DNA from: Physcomitrium patens
Lineage: Eukaryota; Streptophyta; Bryopsida; Funariales; Funariaceae
Reading direction: 5' to 3'
DNA length: 64,000 bases
Assembly: GCF_000002425.4 (NCBI RefSeq)
Contig: NC_037256.1
Location: 17,458,586 to 17,522,585, forward strand
Position numbers and translations under genes: made by a program. This document shows positions 1 to 12,624 of this stretch, piece by piece. The notes beneath the pieces were generated by a model that saw only the letters and a program-made list of their open reading frames with translations, did no database searches and was not told the origin of the DNA. Numbering within the stretch: position 1 is the first letter of the stretch; every line of letters begins with the position of its first letter.

Positions 1-159
1 TACCAACCAGATGTCCATAAGAATAGCCCTTAATGAAAGAAATTAAACGAACACTGAATACCTGAAACCTAATCCGTTATGCTATTGTCAAGAGTAGTGC
101 GCGTGCAAGCCATTAAAACCTCAAAATCCCTGAAAACAACGAGGGTATGAGAATTTCAC
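1..159 (-). other. Start of an intron in the receptor-kinase gene
   Basis: Reading the minus strand, the kinase exon ends at 160 with AAG followed by GTGAAA, a good plant 5' splice site. The open frame runs on only to an in-frame stop at 113 and the added residues do not look like kinase. The rest of the kinase domain must lie beyond base 1 of the window. The acceptor cannot be seen. Confidence 0.6.
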
Positions 160-2446
160 CTTCGGAGGGATCGTGAAGGCGTTGATACACGTTTCCGTTC
201 TCCATGAACTCGTAGACAAGGAGCCTTTCTCCTCGCACGATGCAGTAGCCGACCAAAGACACGAGGTTTTCATGTCTGATTTTACCCAGAGCCTCTAATT
301 GAGCAGCTTTCTCCAGTTCATTTCCAGGGCCACCTTCATAGAGGACCTTTACTACAATTTGGAGGCCTCCAGGCAGAACGCCTTTGAATGTAGGGCCGTA
401 GCCGCCATCCAAAATTATCGAATCTTTGTGGAACCTGTTCGTGGCTTGCAAGAGATCAGCAAATGTGAGGTTGAGCAAGGGCTTCTCGAACATGATCACT
501 GGAATGGATGCCGCTAGCGGTACTTGAGCAGCCCATGCGCTGGGGTCCGATTCAAACGTCACCGAGCCAGCCAAGTGACTTGGATCATGTGTAGGTATTC
601 TCTTAAATTTATGCTTGTGGAAGAGAACTAATGTGCTCAAAGAAGCACAGAGGCAGAAGGCCACGGCGGCTCCCACCGCAATGCCAACGATTGCGCCCAC
701 TTTCAATGTCTTTGAAGACGATCCACGAGGTTCAGTACTTGGGGAGAGATCTGGAGAAGGGAAAAGTGGCAGAGACGGCGAGGGTGCAGGAGGAGCGACG
801 TAAGGACAGACTCTGTCAACGACTACTCCACAGAGCAGAGGATTCCCTTCGAACGAAGAAGGGTTCAAAGTACCCCACTGATTTGCGGATGGCACTTCAC
901 CGCTCAGATTATTGAAGGAGAGGTTCAACCTACTCAAATAAGTCAGTGAAATGAGTTCTGGAGGGATCGTTCCGGTGAGGTTGTTGTAAGACAGGTCGAG
1001 AGATGTCAAATTGGTTGCCCAAGAAAGATTTGTGGGGATAGAGCCATTTAGGCGGTTGTGCGACAAGTCCAGTTGCGCCAAACTCTTAAGTTCACCAAAT
1101 GAAGCCGGTATGACGCCAACTATGTTGCTGTATGACAGATTGAGATGCTCGAGGCTCCCCATCTGACTAAAATCTGGAAGAACACCCTCCTCAAAGCCAT
1201 TCCCCGTCAAACTCAAATGCTGTAGGGAAGTTATTTCTGTTAAACCCCATGGAATACTTCCGTTGAGCAAGTTCGCAGAAAGATCCAGGTACTTCAGCGA
1301 CTGTAATCGTGCCAGTGCCTCAGGGATTTCGCCAGTGAATCTATTGCTTCGCAGATCCAACTCCTGTAGCTGCTCGGATATGTTGCTGGGTATGCGTCCC
1401 GAAAATTTGTTGCTTGCCAATCGGAAAATAGTCAGATTTTCCGACGCAAGCAAACCCTCCGGAATGCTACCAGTAAGGAAATTGTCGCTACAATCCACTT
1501 TTATGATTTTAGCACTGCTGAGACCCCATGGAAGTGATGGCAAGGAGCCTGTAAGCTTATTATGAGCAACCGAGAGAGTACGCAAATAAGGAAGCCTGGT
1601 CACATTAGTAGGAATGCTACCATTCAATCTGTTGGAAGAGACGTCAAACATTCGTAGCTGTCCTAAATTGGACAAATCTGGAATAGCACCCTCGAAGTCA
1701 TTTCCCGAAAGGTCTAGAAACCGAAGCCTCCACAATGAATTGATGCCCTTCGGTATCACTCCAGAGAGCAAGTTTCTACTCAGATTCAGATACACCAGCT
1801 CTTGATTACGTAACGTTTCAGACTGAATACCACCTGTAATCCAGTTCGAAGACAAGTCAAGATACCTGATGTAAGCCGTATTGACAAGCTTCGGCAGGGG
1901 GCCGGAGAAATTGTTACCATGGAGATCCAAGAATTTGAGTCCCTGCAAAGCGCCAAGTGAACCAGGCAATGCACCACTGAGTCGGTTCCCTGAGAGATCT
2001 AACTTCGACAGCTGATATAGATTGCTCACCCCATTAGACACATTCCCAGTCAGTCTGTTGTTAGCTAAGCCCAAGTGGACCAGGTTTGAGAGCTTGAAAA
2101 TGTCGGGGGGGATCTCGCCTCTAAGAAAATTGTTGGATAGATCGAGGACCGACAATTCAGAGAGAGCGCCCAAGGTGTTGTTCGGAATGGAACCATTCAA
2201 GCCTGATTCACCCAGATATAACCGAAAGATTCGTCGCTGAGCTCCCAATCCAATGCAGTATACCCGTGGGTACCAGTCGCATGTTGGAATTGTAGTGTTG
2301 AATACGGAGGATAAATTTGGAAGGGCACTCTTGAGAAAAGCAAAGAAATTCTCTTCATCTTCTCTCAGCGTTTGAGCAGATACCCCGTGCAGGAATACCA
2401 GCAGCACTACCAGCGGGGTTAAGAACCTTCCATTGTACCCTTTCAT
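160..2446 (-). CDS. Leucine-rich-repeat receptor-like protein kinase, 5' exon (3' part outside window)
   Basis: This is a plant cell-surface receptor kinase that would sit in the plasma membrane with leucine-rich repeats outside and a kinase inside. I start it at the ATG at 2446, because the residues that follow form a clear signal peptide ending near VSA|Q; an upstream in-frame ATG at 2509 would put 21 polar residues before it. After a Cys-pair cap (CDWYPRVYC) come about 20 repeats of the LDLSxNxLxGxIP type, then a Pro/Ser-rich stretch, a transmembrane segment (about residues 604-630 counted from 2509), a basic juxtamembrane part and the N-lobe of a kinase. The Gly-rich loop reads DGGYGPTFKG, the ATP lysine is in VVKVL, and the hinge is LLVYEFMENGN. 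The exon stops before the HRD and DFG motifs, so catalytic competence cannot be judged. Intron position and ectodomain resemble the Arabidopsis At2g24230-type group, from memory. It is the only normal host gene in the window and reads open throughout. Confidence 0.9.
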
Positions 2447-5400
2447 GTCTCTCCAGTGGGAAAGAGTGTCAAGCCAATATGGTGTAATATGTGGAATGGT
2501 GTTGTGCAAGAATCATGTTCGCTCATAAGCTTCGGCAAATTGTAGGAAGATTTGGAAGCAGGACGGGTCTTGGTTCCTTCGGAATCATCCATCTCTGTCC
2601 ACCTTGTAAGCCCACGACAAAGCTCCTCATGTGGAACATCTGTTTGAGTACCTGCGAGCGCTGGGAAGAATCAATTTCCCGGTGTCCCATTCGCAGTTAC
2701 ATCTGAACACCAACAGTGCTAGATTCGGCAACAATCACTCCCGAAGCTTGTTCTGCTGCATCCACAAAAAAAAAAAATGATAAATGAATGTCAGTAAACG
2801 ACACTAGGCCTTTACAGCACATTTCAAATGTGTCGAACAGTGACACAATCAATCTTAAGTTCTTTTGTAGAACCTAAAAAACTTGTATCATGCAAGAACC
2901 CATTGAAAGTAACCAGAGACTGTTCAAGTTAAGTTCACGGCGACAAGACGCGAGTCAGGAACTACGCCACTCTCACTACTCTCAGCTACTTGCAATTTCC
3001 TAGTGATTGGAAGGAGAAACTCGCAAAGAAAATTTTAGGTTGCTTTAAGGAGACACGTTTGTGACGCGGCTTCACCTGTTCTAGAAATCAACTCAAAACA
3101 AAAACAAAAGATAAATAAAAATGAAAATAAAAACAAGACAAAAACTGATTCGTTTTGATCACATTCACTCATGTCTCCGCCCTATGCAAAGAACTCCGAT
3201 TTTAAACAATGCCTAGTCATCTCCCTGTCGGCATTCACATGCTGCCAATCTTCACGACCATTTCCACATTCTTTAGATAAAACTGAAACCGACTTCAGGG
3301 TTCTAGTGCTCAAGGATATCATAGGATATCGTAACCACGGTTTCGATTCGCAGTGAAACTCCCAAGCCCAAGTCCTAGTTCTGGGTCACAAACACATCCA
3401 ATTTTGGAAAGAAGCGTACTTGTGGAGCTGTTATGGGATAGAGGAACCCAGTTCAAAGCCGAAGCTGCAAAAAACACCGTCTGCGCGCCCAGATGGATAG
3501 CAAGATAATTGCAAACAAATATCGTCAAAAATCGACGAGACTATCGATCATTGTTTACATAGAAGCTCTGCGATCTCTGAACTAACTTGAGCCACGACTC
3601 AAAGCACCTGAGAGTTCCGCAACTGAACAGTCCTTGCAAAACCACCCTTAACTCGGTGAAGAATCTCCTGCACGGAGGCTGTTCTCTATACCCACTTCCA
3701 TCTCAGATTTTCGAAATTCGACCAGACAAGCAACTCTCGCGCAAAACTGCACCCAAATCCCTCGCTCGACACCGTGCACATCTTCACTACCCAGTCGTCA
3801 ACCATTACCTGTTGCACCGGAGACTGCGACACCCCGAACCTGTCCTTCAAAGCGTCCTGTTCACAGTCCAAGATTCTTCCCTCAAAACCCGCACCCCACG
3901 AAACTGCTCCTCACCACAGCCCACGTTCCAAAACTTTCCACACTGTTGCGCTCCGATCCAGGCCACATTCGCATCAATTAGCAACCCGCACAACTCTCAC
4001 AATTCCCATCGGCTTCCTCACCTGTGCACTACAGTACTGGAAATGAGACACTGCCTGGCTCGAGCAACGACCCATCCTCCTCACCAGAACCACAGCTTCC
4101 AAATTCCCCAGCACGAGATCGATCGACCATAGCAGCCGCTGGAATGTGGAACCAGTTTGAGAGAGTTCGTGCCATAAAGAACGCCGACATAAACGGGTGG
4201 CAATGGGAGATTAATAATGCGGATCTAGAAAAAGAGTAGTCTAGACTAGACCCACAGGGCAACTCACTAGCTTTACGAGGTAACTCGCGCCGACGTCCTG
4301 GTGATCCTCTGGATTTCCAGGGATGGCTCGGTTGTTGCGTTGGACTATTCTCTTCCCGATCCAGACTCTCCACGGGTTCTCCTCGCAATCGCAGAGTATT
4401 GGAAGTTAAAAGTTTGGATCCCAGCAGTTTCGTGGGGTAAGAGGCCAACACCCTCCACTCATCGTTGCAGACCACAAGTTTGTTGCAACTGACGTAGTAA
4501 CTCGGAGGTTTTCCGTCTACAACTAAATGAGCTAATACTAATGACAAACCATAGTAATCGATGTTTTCGAACAAATATAGGATTTCTATGTGCCTTACAA
4601 TGTTTATGGGATAATTTTATCGGAATGTAAGGGTTGGGATGTATGTGCACACTTCTGCCATGAGTCTTTACAAACAATTCTTCTTTTTGAGAGTATATGT
4701 CCTCGATCTTTTCAGAAAGTGTTGCGAACTTCTTGAGTGCATGAGTATGAATCAGAGCCCGCAGCCAGAGAATATTCATCCACATTGCAAGGGAATGTGT
4801 AGTCTACGTTTAGCAACATCTATAAACGATCCCAAGTGTTTCAAGGACAGGAACTACACACGCGATGTCTTTTCAACGGTTTACGTTTCTTCAAGTGAGC
4901 CCTGCAAGATTAAGCCTCCACCCGAGGTTAGCGGTGCATCGAATGGAAGTACCACCAGTCCTCGTCGATAAATGCTTTTTCTGCAGAACTGTAGGGGATG
5001 AAACAACAAACAAGTCTACCAATTTTCCTGGAAGTTTTTCGATGTAAGGCTTGGACACTATCCAACGACAATCAAGGACGGGAGCCTAATCTCAGACCCG
5101 CTCTTCTCTGGTCTTGTCGATGCCAATGCGGCACCATGTCTATAATTGCGCTGCAATTTTAGATTTCGAATGGCGAAAGGCAGCAAGAATCCCTGGAAAC
5201 AGGTGGTTCGACGTGGGCCCTTGGGCTCTCGTTGGATGGTGAGATTGAAAATACAAAAGAAAGAAGGGGAAAAACCCCCTCGAAAACAATCCACTTTTAA
5301 CTCTTTTGGGCGACCCTGTGAACACGAGAGACTTCATCACGCCAAACTACTAAACTTAACCTCGGGCGGAGAATCCGGTGATAAGCCAAAAATCACCAAC

Positions 5401-5830
5401 CAGCATTAGACGAAGCTCCACACACTTCATGAATCGATGGGACTCGGGGGGGGGGGGGAGGGGTAATGGTCACCAACCTGCACTAATCAACGATCAGTAA
5501 CATCCTGCAAGTCCAAGCACAGGCGTGACTGTTGTGGTTGGATCCCATACCTGGACATTTCCATCGCTGGTTTGCTCTGCAACCTGCATGGAAGGCTTCA
5601 GCCTCCTGGTGATCCGAGGTGGTGCACGGCCATGTCTCTTCACTCAGTCCTGCAGACGCCGTCACCCCCACTTCCAACTCGTGTTGAGCTGGAAGAGCTC
5701 ACTGGGCTCATCACTTGAGTTGGCGTCTTTGGGTTTGGGTTGCCCTACAATCAGAGTATGGGTGACGTGGCATGGTTTGTGGTAAGATCTATTTTGGTTT
5801 TTGAAACTTTGAAGAGTCAATATTCTTGAG
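2447..5830. other. Upstream non-coding DNA of the receptor-kinase gene; no second gene recognised
   Basis: This 3.4 kb has GC close to that of the kinase gene and lacks the AT-rich texture of the transposon region. Open frames of up to 181 codons occur on both strands (for example 3587-4132) but they are rich in Ser, Pro and His, overlap each other and match no domain I know. On the minus strand a T12 tract (2766-2777) followed by TGCAG at 2756-2760 looks like a splice acceptor, so the kinase gene may have a long 5' leader with an intron. I see no tRNA, rRNA or transposon end here. Confidence 0.45.
5446..5458. repeat. Poly-G tract
   Basis: There is a run of 13 G, followed by AGGGG. It is the only such tract in the window. 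It may vary in length between individuals and is prone to sequencing error. Confidence 0.8.
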
Positions 5831-7079
5831 TTGGCATCGACCAATCAAGGTTATAGGTTTCATGACTTGTAATGCCAAATTTATAGTATATATGTGTCAC
5901 CTTCTTCTAGTTTTATGTTAATATCCCTGTTTTAAAAAAATAAATATCCATTTTATTTATTTGCAGTGGAGTTAGGTTTTGATGTTGGACTTGTTAGAAT
6001 TTTAAGGAGTTTATTTTAATTGAGCTTATTTGATGTTGAATTTTGCTTTAATATAAGATGGAAAGATGTTAAACTTTAACATGGTTGGTATTTTGATATT
6101 GTTGCTTGTAAGATTAGAACCATATATTATTCCTTATAATTGTATTTGGTAGGATGGTAATAAAGTTGGAGGACATATATTGTATTAGGACAAAGTGTTA
6201 TTATTTATTTTATTACAACATAATATATTTATTTAATTTTGATTCTATATTTTGTATAAAAAATATATATTGATTTAATACTAAAGTATTTTTAAAGTGT
6301 CATTTAATTAATATTTATTTATAATTTCTATAGTTTAATTAAGGCAATGATAAAGCAATTCAAAATTTTACTAAATCAACCTACATATTTAAACCATTAT
6401 TATATCTTTTGAACCTCGTTCCCATTCCAAGCCGTTTCCTTGTTCCCAACTATCACCTCATTCTTAGCCATTCCTCTATTTTCAACTCTAACGATGTTTC
6501 CAATTGTTCTTCTATACTCAATTGTCAGTGTTTGTTTGTGACATTTCTAATTCCTTGCTCCTGTCCTTAGCAATGATTGAGAATGGAGAACATCTAAGAA
6601 TAAGAATAGAGGCTACAAGAGTACAATGATGTTGAAGATAGAGTAGGTCATTTTTGTAAGAATTTGAGCCACTTTATTATTCTTCCTTAATCACATGCAT
6701 TATTTTTTATTTTGTAACGTTTATTACAAAATATAATAAAAAAATCATTTTCTCTATGATATATATATATATATATATATATTTAAATATTTTTTATATA
6801 TATTTATATATATCAAGAATATAAACCATAATAAAATTATAAAAATAATAATATATTCTTATATCACCAAAAAAAAAATATAGACAACTGAAAGATAAAT
6901 ATGCAATTGAAACTAAAATAATTATTACCAAATGTAAATAAAATAAGAAATCTTGAATCAAAATATATTACAAAAAAGACATTAGTAATGAAAAAGAAGG
7001 TCTTAATTTGCCTCTATATAAATTATATATTAAAAAATTATATAGCAATATCATATAAGCTATATGATATGTGTCCAAT
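5831..7079. other. AT-rich spacer with a TA microsatellite; no gene
   Basis: Composition shifts sharply to AT-rich DNA around 5,830. The stretch holds no long open frame, no recognisable transposon protein and no LTR end that I can pair. A TA microsatellite lies at about 6760-6781. It separates the gene space from the first retrotransposon LTR. Confidence 0.6.
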
Positions 7080-7608
7080 TGTCACAAACATACATATTTA
7101 TCCTAATATTTACTTATATAATTAAATACAAGTAGGTTAAATTAAATTTATTTCAATATATTTTCTATAGAAGCTTTCTAGAAGCTTCATAGATGCTGCT
7201 TTGACTTTATATGTGTTTGTAGTTGATTGACAAGTTAGAAACTTGGTCAATAAGTTATCTACATGTTAATAGTTTATAAAACAAGCTAATTATATGGCGT
7301 ATATATAAAAAACTTGTCTTGCAAGTTAAGACATGTGTCTTACAAAGTCAACATGTTTAAGAGATTTTATAGGATACTACCACATAGTTCCTAGTTAAGA
7401 ATATATATGGAGGCAAAAGTGAAGCCTTCTTTACTCTTGGCAATGCTTTTTTAGTTCTTAGTTTTGTTTCAAGATTGTATGATCTTCTTGTCTTTGACAA
7501 TATCCATTCTAATTTAGTATACTACCCTCTTTAGTGATTTCCTAATCTTTTGTGAATAACACAAGAGTATATTGAAGATTTCTTCTTTTGAGATTCATGT
7601 CTTTGATA
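7080..7608 (+). repeat. Left LTR of old chromovirus copy B'
   Basis: It starts TGTCACAAACATAC and aligns by eye along its length with the B LTRs at 17461-18010 and 60743-61292. In order it holds a three-unit heat-shock element (TTCTAGAAGCTTC, 7176-7188), a TATATAT box near 7411, and a predicted transcript start at ACTCTTGGCAA (7433-7443). The sequence just after it (TTGACAAAAAT, 7611-7621) occupies the primer-site position. It is more diverged than the other two LTRs, so this is an older insertion. Confidence 0.75.
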
Positions 7609-8825
7609 ATTTGACAAAAATGCTAACTTATTATTCTTATCTTGTTTTAGAAGTAAGTGGATTATTCGACTTCTATTATTGTATTTTGAATCCCTTCTAA
7701 TATCTTAATGGATTTAATGAATTTGAATTCATAAATATATTTCTATCTAAAAGTATTTTTTAGTTTATACTATTAATAGAAAATAATTTATTATTCTTTT
7801 ATGATTTGAATTTATTTTTAGAAGTATTTATGGCTACATTTATAGATAGTGATTGAAAAAATATAGTAGAGACCAAACTCTTGTCTTTATGATAAGAATC
7901 ATCTATCATATATGTTGCTGAACTCTAAAACTTCACTTGCGATATGGATTAGAATAACAAAATTCTTACAAATCAATTTTGATATGAATTGAAAGATAAC
8001 ATCAAAGATTTCTTATTGAAAATGTCAAAAATAAAATCTTTGAGATAATTTATTGCTTAAGCCATTACATACAATAATTAATTATTTCAAAAAATTTAAG
8101 AAAAAAAAATTGACTAAAGAGAAACAAGCCAAGTAATAATGATAGCTTCCAAATTTTTAGAAACTTATATATTAAGGCCAAAATCAATACAAATTGATTC
8201 AATATATTGTAAATTTTTCACTAAGAAAGAAAAAACTTGACATCATCAAAAGGATTTATGCTTATATTATGGAAAAACTAAGTACATTACTCAACATTGT
8301 CCAAAGAAGCAACATAATCAAAAAATAAACAACACAATTGCCAAAGAAGATAATGTGTCAAAAAATAAGTTTTTCTAGCTATAATAGGAATTGCTTGGCT
8401 ACAATCATATGCAATATCTAATAAAGGTCCTATTTTCTCTTCAGATCCTTCATCTTATTTTACAATAGATGTATGTTTAGGACGTAAAAACCACAAAGTC
8501 TTTACATTATTAGATTTAAGAGCCTTAGTCTATTTTATAAATGAAGACTTTGTTAAGAAACAAGAAATACATTTAGTCAAGAAATCTAAATATATACATG
8601 TAGAAATCATAGATGGTTGTCTTTTATCTTTTAAAGATATTATTCATGAAACTGTTTATTTAGATGTAACAATTAAAGTTTATAATAATATAATAATATT
8701 CAATGTAATAAGATCTTCCTTCAATTCAGAGATTTTAGGATTATCATAGTTAAAAAAATATAATCCTCAAATAGATTGGATTTCTTATAATTTTAACTTT
8801 TCTTGTAATTTAATCTAAAATTTTA
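7609..8825 (+). pseudogene. Chromovirus B' gag-protease remnant
   Basis: From about 7800 the DNA follows the gag region of element B at 19980-20580, and from 8380 its protease. The nucleocapsid knuckle is decayed (CLYYG, then HCPKKQ). The protease active site, LLDSGA in B, has become LLDLRA. Many stops break every frame. The N-terminal gag part present in B is missing here. Homology ends near 8825, in the region just after protease. Confidence 0.7.
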
Positions 8826-9025
8826 ATTATAATAGAATCCTAAAAATCTCCAATCAAAACTTAACAATGCTAATTAGGCTTTAATCAAATCCAAAGAAAC
8901 TTCATAGGAATTACAAAAGAAGTATAAAAAAATTATAAAGAAATTCAAAGAAAGTATTAAAATAAAGCTCAAAATATATCTTAAATAAATTCCAACCAAA
9001 ACTTAATTTAACTCTAGTTAAAATC
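8826..9025. other. AT-rich insert in B', left of the copia element
   Basis: This is AT-rich DNA with repeated AAATCCTAA-like words and no open frame. Together with 15554-16664 it makes about 1.3 kb of DNA lying between the protease and reverse-transcriptase parts of B', interrupted by the copia element. Its identity is unknown; the length would fit another decayed LTR. Confidence 0.4.
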
Positions 9026-9360
9026 TTTTAAAGTAAATGGAGGATAAATTAGAAGATAAAAGATATTATCTTAGATAAGTTACTAATGGTCAAAGGGCAG
9101 GAAAAGGATGAAGGAAAGTTATCAAGGTGGTAGCTAGGATTATAGGTGGTAGCTAAGGTTTAAAGTGGCAGCTAAGTTAAGAGGAATCTAGGGTTTAGTT
9201 GGATGAAAGTAAGATGAAAGCTAGCCAAAATGGATATAAACTCTACCTATAAGTAAAAGATGTTGGAAGTGAGAGGCATCTCATTCCACACTTCTCTTGT
9301 ATCTAACCTTGCTATTTTCTACTTACTTACTTGTGTCTTGCTTATTGTGTTTCTTCAATA
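9026..9360 (+). repeat. Left LTR of the copia element
   Basis: It matches 15261-15553 along most of its length. The first bases are TTTT where the right copy has TGTT, so the usual TG start is mutated here. Both copies end CTTCAATA. Confidence 0.85.
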
Positions 9361-9362
9361 GA

Positions 9363-9374
9363 TTATGGGCCCAC
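9363..9374 (+). promoter_or_regulatory. Primer-binding site of half-tRNA type (initiator Met anticodon arm)
   Basis: TTATGGGCCCAC begins two bases after the LTR. It is complementary over 12 bases to the anticodon stem-loop of plant initiator tRNA-Met (GTGGGCCCATAA, recalled from memory), not to the 3' CCA end. Drosophila copia uses the same internal tRNA segment. No TGG-type site is present at this position. Confidence 0.7.
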
Positions 9375-9842
9375 ACACACTTTGTTGTGCTATTCAAGTA
9401 AATTGAAGTCATTTGCTGGTTGTTATTCTTGTGTGGAATAGATCTTATGGTGTTTGCTGACGTTAGGGATTGTATGATCTAATCTTGTGTTTTGACTTAT
9501 GGAGGTTCTGATTTGGGCCTTATAGATCTCTAACATCAGTTTGAAGGTTCTTAACTCATAGGATTGAGTGATTAAGACCTTATACAAAGACCTTGATAGT
9601 GTCTTTAGTGTTGTGGTGAGAAAGTGAATTTTATGAGTGAAAAAACTTGATGGTGAGGTTCATTGGAGTTCACATACTTGTTAAAAGCTTCAAAAGTTGA
9701 TTTGGGAGTGTTTGGAGTGAAGAAACATTCATTTGTTCATAAGAGGGCATTCTGAGATTTTACTAGTGCAAAATTATTTTGATGATTTTAAGTACATAGA
9801 GACTCCTTTTCTTGATATTTTTTGATAGACCTCTTCTAAGTC

Positions 9843-10640
9843 ATGGCTTCAAGTGAGGGTGAAGGTTTGAGAGTGATTGAGAAGTTTAGAGGTGAAAATT
9901 TCTACCATTGGAAGGTCAAAATGGAGCTTTTGTTGGCAACTTTGGACCTTTGAGACATTGTAGATGAAAGTGAAGAGCCTCCAAATATGCATGTTGATGC
10001 TAAAGAGAAGAAGGACTTTACAAGACGTGAAAAGAAGGCTTTTGGCATTATTGCCATTAATTTGGATGAAGCCAACTTTTCTCACATCATCTCTTGCAAA
10101 TGATCAATATAAGCATGGAAGACTCTTTGTAATGTATATGAGAGCAAGAACTTGACCAATATCATCTTGACAAGGAGAAAATTCTTCACTTGTAAGATAG
10201 AAGAAGGTGAAGACCTCATGGCTCATATCAATAAGGTAAAGGCCCTTGCTAATCAAATTGCAATTGTTGACAAGTCTTTAAAAGAGAGTGATATTGTCAT
10301 GACCTTGTTTATGAGGCTTTTCGAGTCCTATAACTACCCCATTGTGGCATTAGAGTCCATCAAGCTAAAAGAACTCATAATGGATTATGTGACGGCAAGA
10401 CTTGTCCATGAAGTGACCAAGAAGAAAGAAAAAGAGTCCCAAAGTGAGGATTCAGCTCTCTTTTCAAGACAAGGCAAGGAGAGTCATTTTAATCAATGTG
10501 GCAATGTGAGAACTTGCTTCATTTGTGGAAAACTAGGTCACTTTGCTCGAAATTGCTACAAGACTAAGAAAGGAGATAAAAGAAGTACAAACAATGCTCA
10601 TGATGAATATGGAGGTGATGATTATGCATTCATGGCAAGT
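9843..10640 (+). pseudogene. Copia gag with CCHC knuckle (broken)
   Basis: The frame starts at ATG 9843 and reads as a UBN2-type copia gag (EKFRGENFYHWK near the start). A Trp codon has become TGA at about 9951 (LDL*DIVD). Further stops occur near 10100, after which the frame continues from 10152. The nucleocapsid knuckle CFICGKLGHFARNC near 10515-10556 is intact. It would package element RNA. Confidence 0.85.
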
Positions 10641-12176
10641 GAAGGTACTTCCATGGCTGCCATGTCTAAGTGGATCATTGATTCTGGTGCCACCAAGCAC
10701 ATGACTCTATACAAGTATTCATTTGACAGTTATGAGGAGATTTCAATAGCAAATATTCTCATGGGAGATAATGGCATAGTACAAGCTATTGGAATAGGCT
10801 CCATTATTATAGAGATTTTTGTGAAATGCCAAACTAAGAAGATGCAATTGAAAGACGTCTTACATGTACCAAAGGTGAAGAAAAAACTCCTTTTGGTGAA
10901 TAAATTTGTTTCACATGATTGTAAAGTGCAATTTGATAAGAATAGGTGTTTTGTGAAGACATTAGAAGGAGATCATATTACAAAGGGTTTTAGATATGGC
11001 AACCTCTACTTCATCAAGTATAAAAAGGTGAATGAAATTGAAGTGGTGGCATTTGCTGAATTTCCTCAAGGTCAAGACAAGTTTGGCATTTGGCATCGAC
11101 GCCTTAATCATTTGAATGACAAGAGCGAGAAAAAGCTCCAATTTATGGATTAGCTTAGATCTTGGTCATATAAGCCACAATGCTATCATACTTGCTTGTG
11201 AAGGTTGTATTCAAGGCAAACAACAAAGGGCCTCATTTCTAAGTAGAGTTGCAACACACGCAACCAAGTTATTGGAGATTGTCCATTTTGATGTTTGTGG
11301 ACCTATGAAGATGCCATCAATAGGAGGTGCAAGGTATTTTGTCACATTCATTGATGACTTTTCAAGGAAGGTGTGGATTTTCATCTTCAAAATAAAGTGT
11401 GAGTGTTTCACAAGGTTAAGATACTTGTGGAGAAGCAATGTGAAAGCAAAATCAAGGTATTGCATATGGTGAATGGAGGTAAATATATGTCAAAGCAATT
11501 CAATGATTTCTTATAGATGCATAGTATTGTAAGATAAACCTCCACTCCTTATACTCCACAACAAAATGGAGTTGTTGAAAGAGCAAATCAGACCATTGTG
11601 GAGATGGCAAGGAGTATACTTCATGCACAACACCTTGGACATGAGTTTTGGGCAGAAGCAATAGTGAATGCAGTGTACATAAGAAATAGGTGTCCTACAA
11701 GTGCACTTACATTAATGATGTCGAAAGAAGCTTGGAGTGGGAGAAAATCTTGTGTTTCTCACATGAGGACCTTTGGATGCATAGCAAATACAAAGATACC
11801 AGATTGTTTGAGATCAAAATTTGATGCAAAAGATACAAAATGTATGTTTTTTGGATATTTTGAAGGTACAAAAGCTTATAGGCTCATGTATTTGGAGACT
11901 AAAAAGATCATCAAAAGTCGTGATGTTGAGTTTTTGGAGCATAAGAGTACTTGTGAGCACTTGGAGATGTATCCAAATGGGAGTGATGGTGTGTTTGTGG
12001 ACACATCTTCAAATTCAGCAAAGAAAGAAGAAGACAAAGCCATGATGGTTGTAAAGGTAGAAATGAAGATGAAGAGGCAAAGAAAGAAAACAAAAAGGCC
12101 TCTACAATTACTAAGACCAATAATGAAGAGAATGAAGATGTTGATGATGATGGTGATGAGGATTATCAACCTTTGA
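10641..12176 (+). pseudogene. Copia protease and integrase (broken)
   Basis: The protease active site is IDSGATKHM. The integrase zinc finger has its His pair in WHRRLNHL and its Cys pair in CEGCIQG, but a frameshift near 11140 separates them. The first catalytic Asp lies in VHFDVCGP. The second is not clearly kept; the frame is broken around 11470-11540. The catalytic Glu lies in NGVVERAN near 11575. The C-terminal part continues to a Lys-rich tail ending at 12176. Confidence 0.8.
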
Positions 12177-12354
12177 GTAAGAAAAGACTATCTTCAAAAG
12201 AAAAGAAGGTTGGAGGTGACCATGGAGTGCAAGAAATTGAGTCTTCTTCAAATGAAAGGAGATATCTTTTGAGAGATAGAAAACAATGTGGTGAATGGTG
12301 GAAGGACCACATTTTTTGTTAAGTAAGTAAAGAATATGCCAATAATGCACTTCT

Positions 12355-12624
12355 TACTGATCCGTTGAGTTTGTGTGATGTAATGAAGTCCATGGATGCT
12401 ATGAAGTGGGAGAATGCTATGGAAGAAGAGTACTAATCACTCATAAACAATGGAACATGGGAATTGACTCAACTTCTATCACATCGAGCTTCAATTGGTT
12501 GTAAGTAGGTATTAAGAACAAAGAGGGATGCAATGGGCAATATTGTGAGATATAAGATAAGATTGGTAGCCAAAGGCTAATCACAAGTTGCTATTGTTGA
12601 TTTCAATGAGACATTTGTTCCCGT
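12355..12624 (+). pseudogene. Copia reverse transcriptase, N-terminal part
   Basis: Residues such as NGTWEL and RLVAKG identify the start of a copia reverse transcriptase. Three stops interrupt it. The part ends at ETFVP, where a solo LTR has inserted. The reading resumes at 13962. Confidence 0.8.

Noticed and set aside
3587-4132. Open frame of 181 codons upstream of the kinase
   Set aside because: It is rich in Ser, Pro, His and Thr, overlaps long frames on both strands and shows no domain, so it looks like chance in non-coding DNA.
5146-5409. Short open frame with a basic N-terminus
   Set aside because: It has only 87 codons, no recognisable motif and an unrelated overlapping frame on the other strand.
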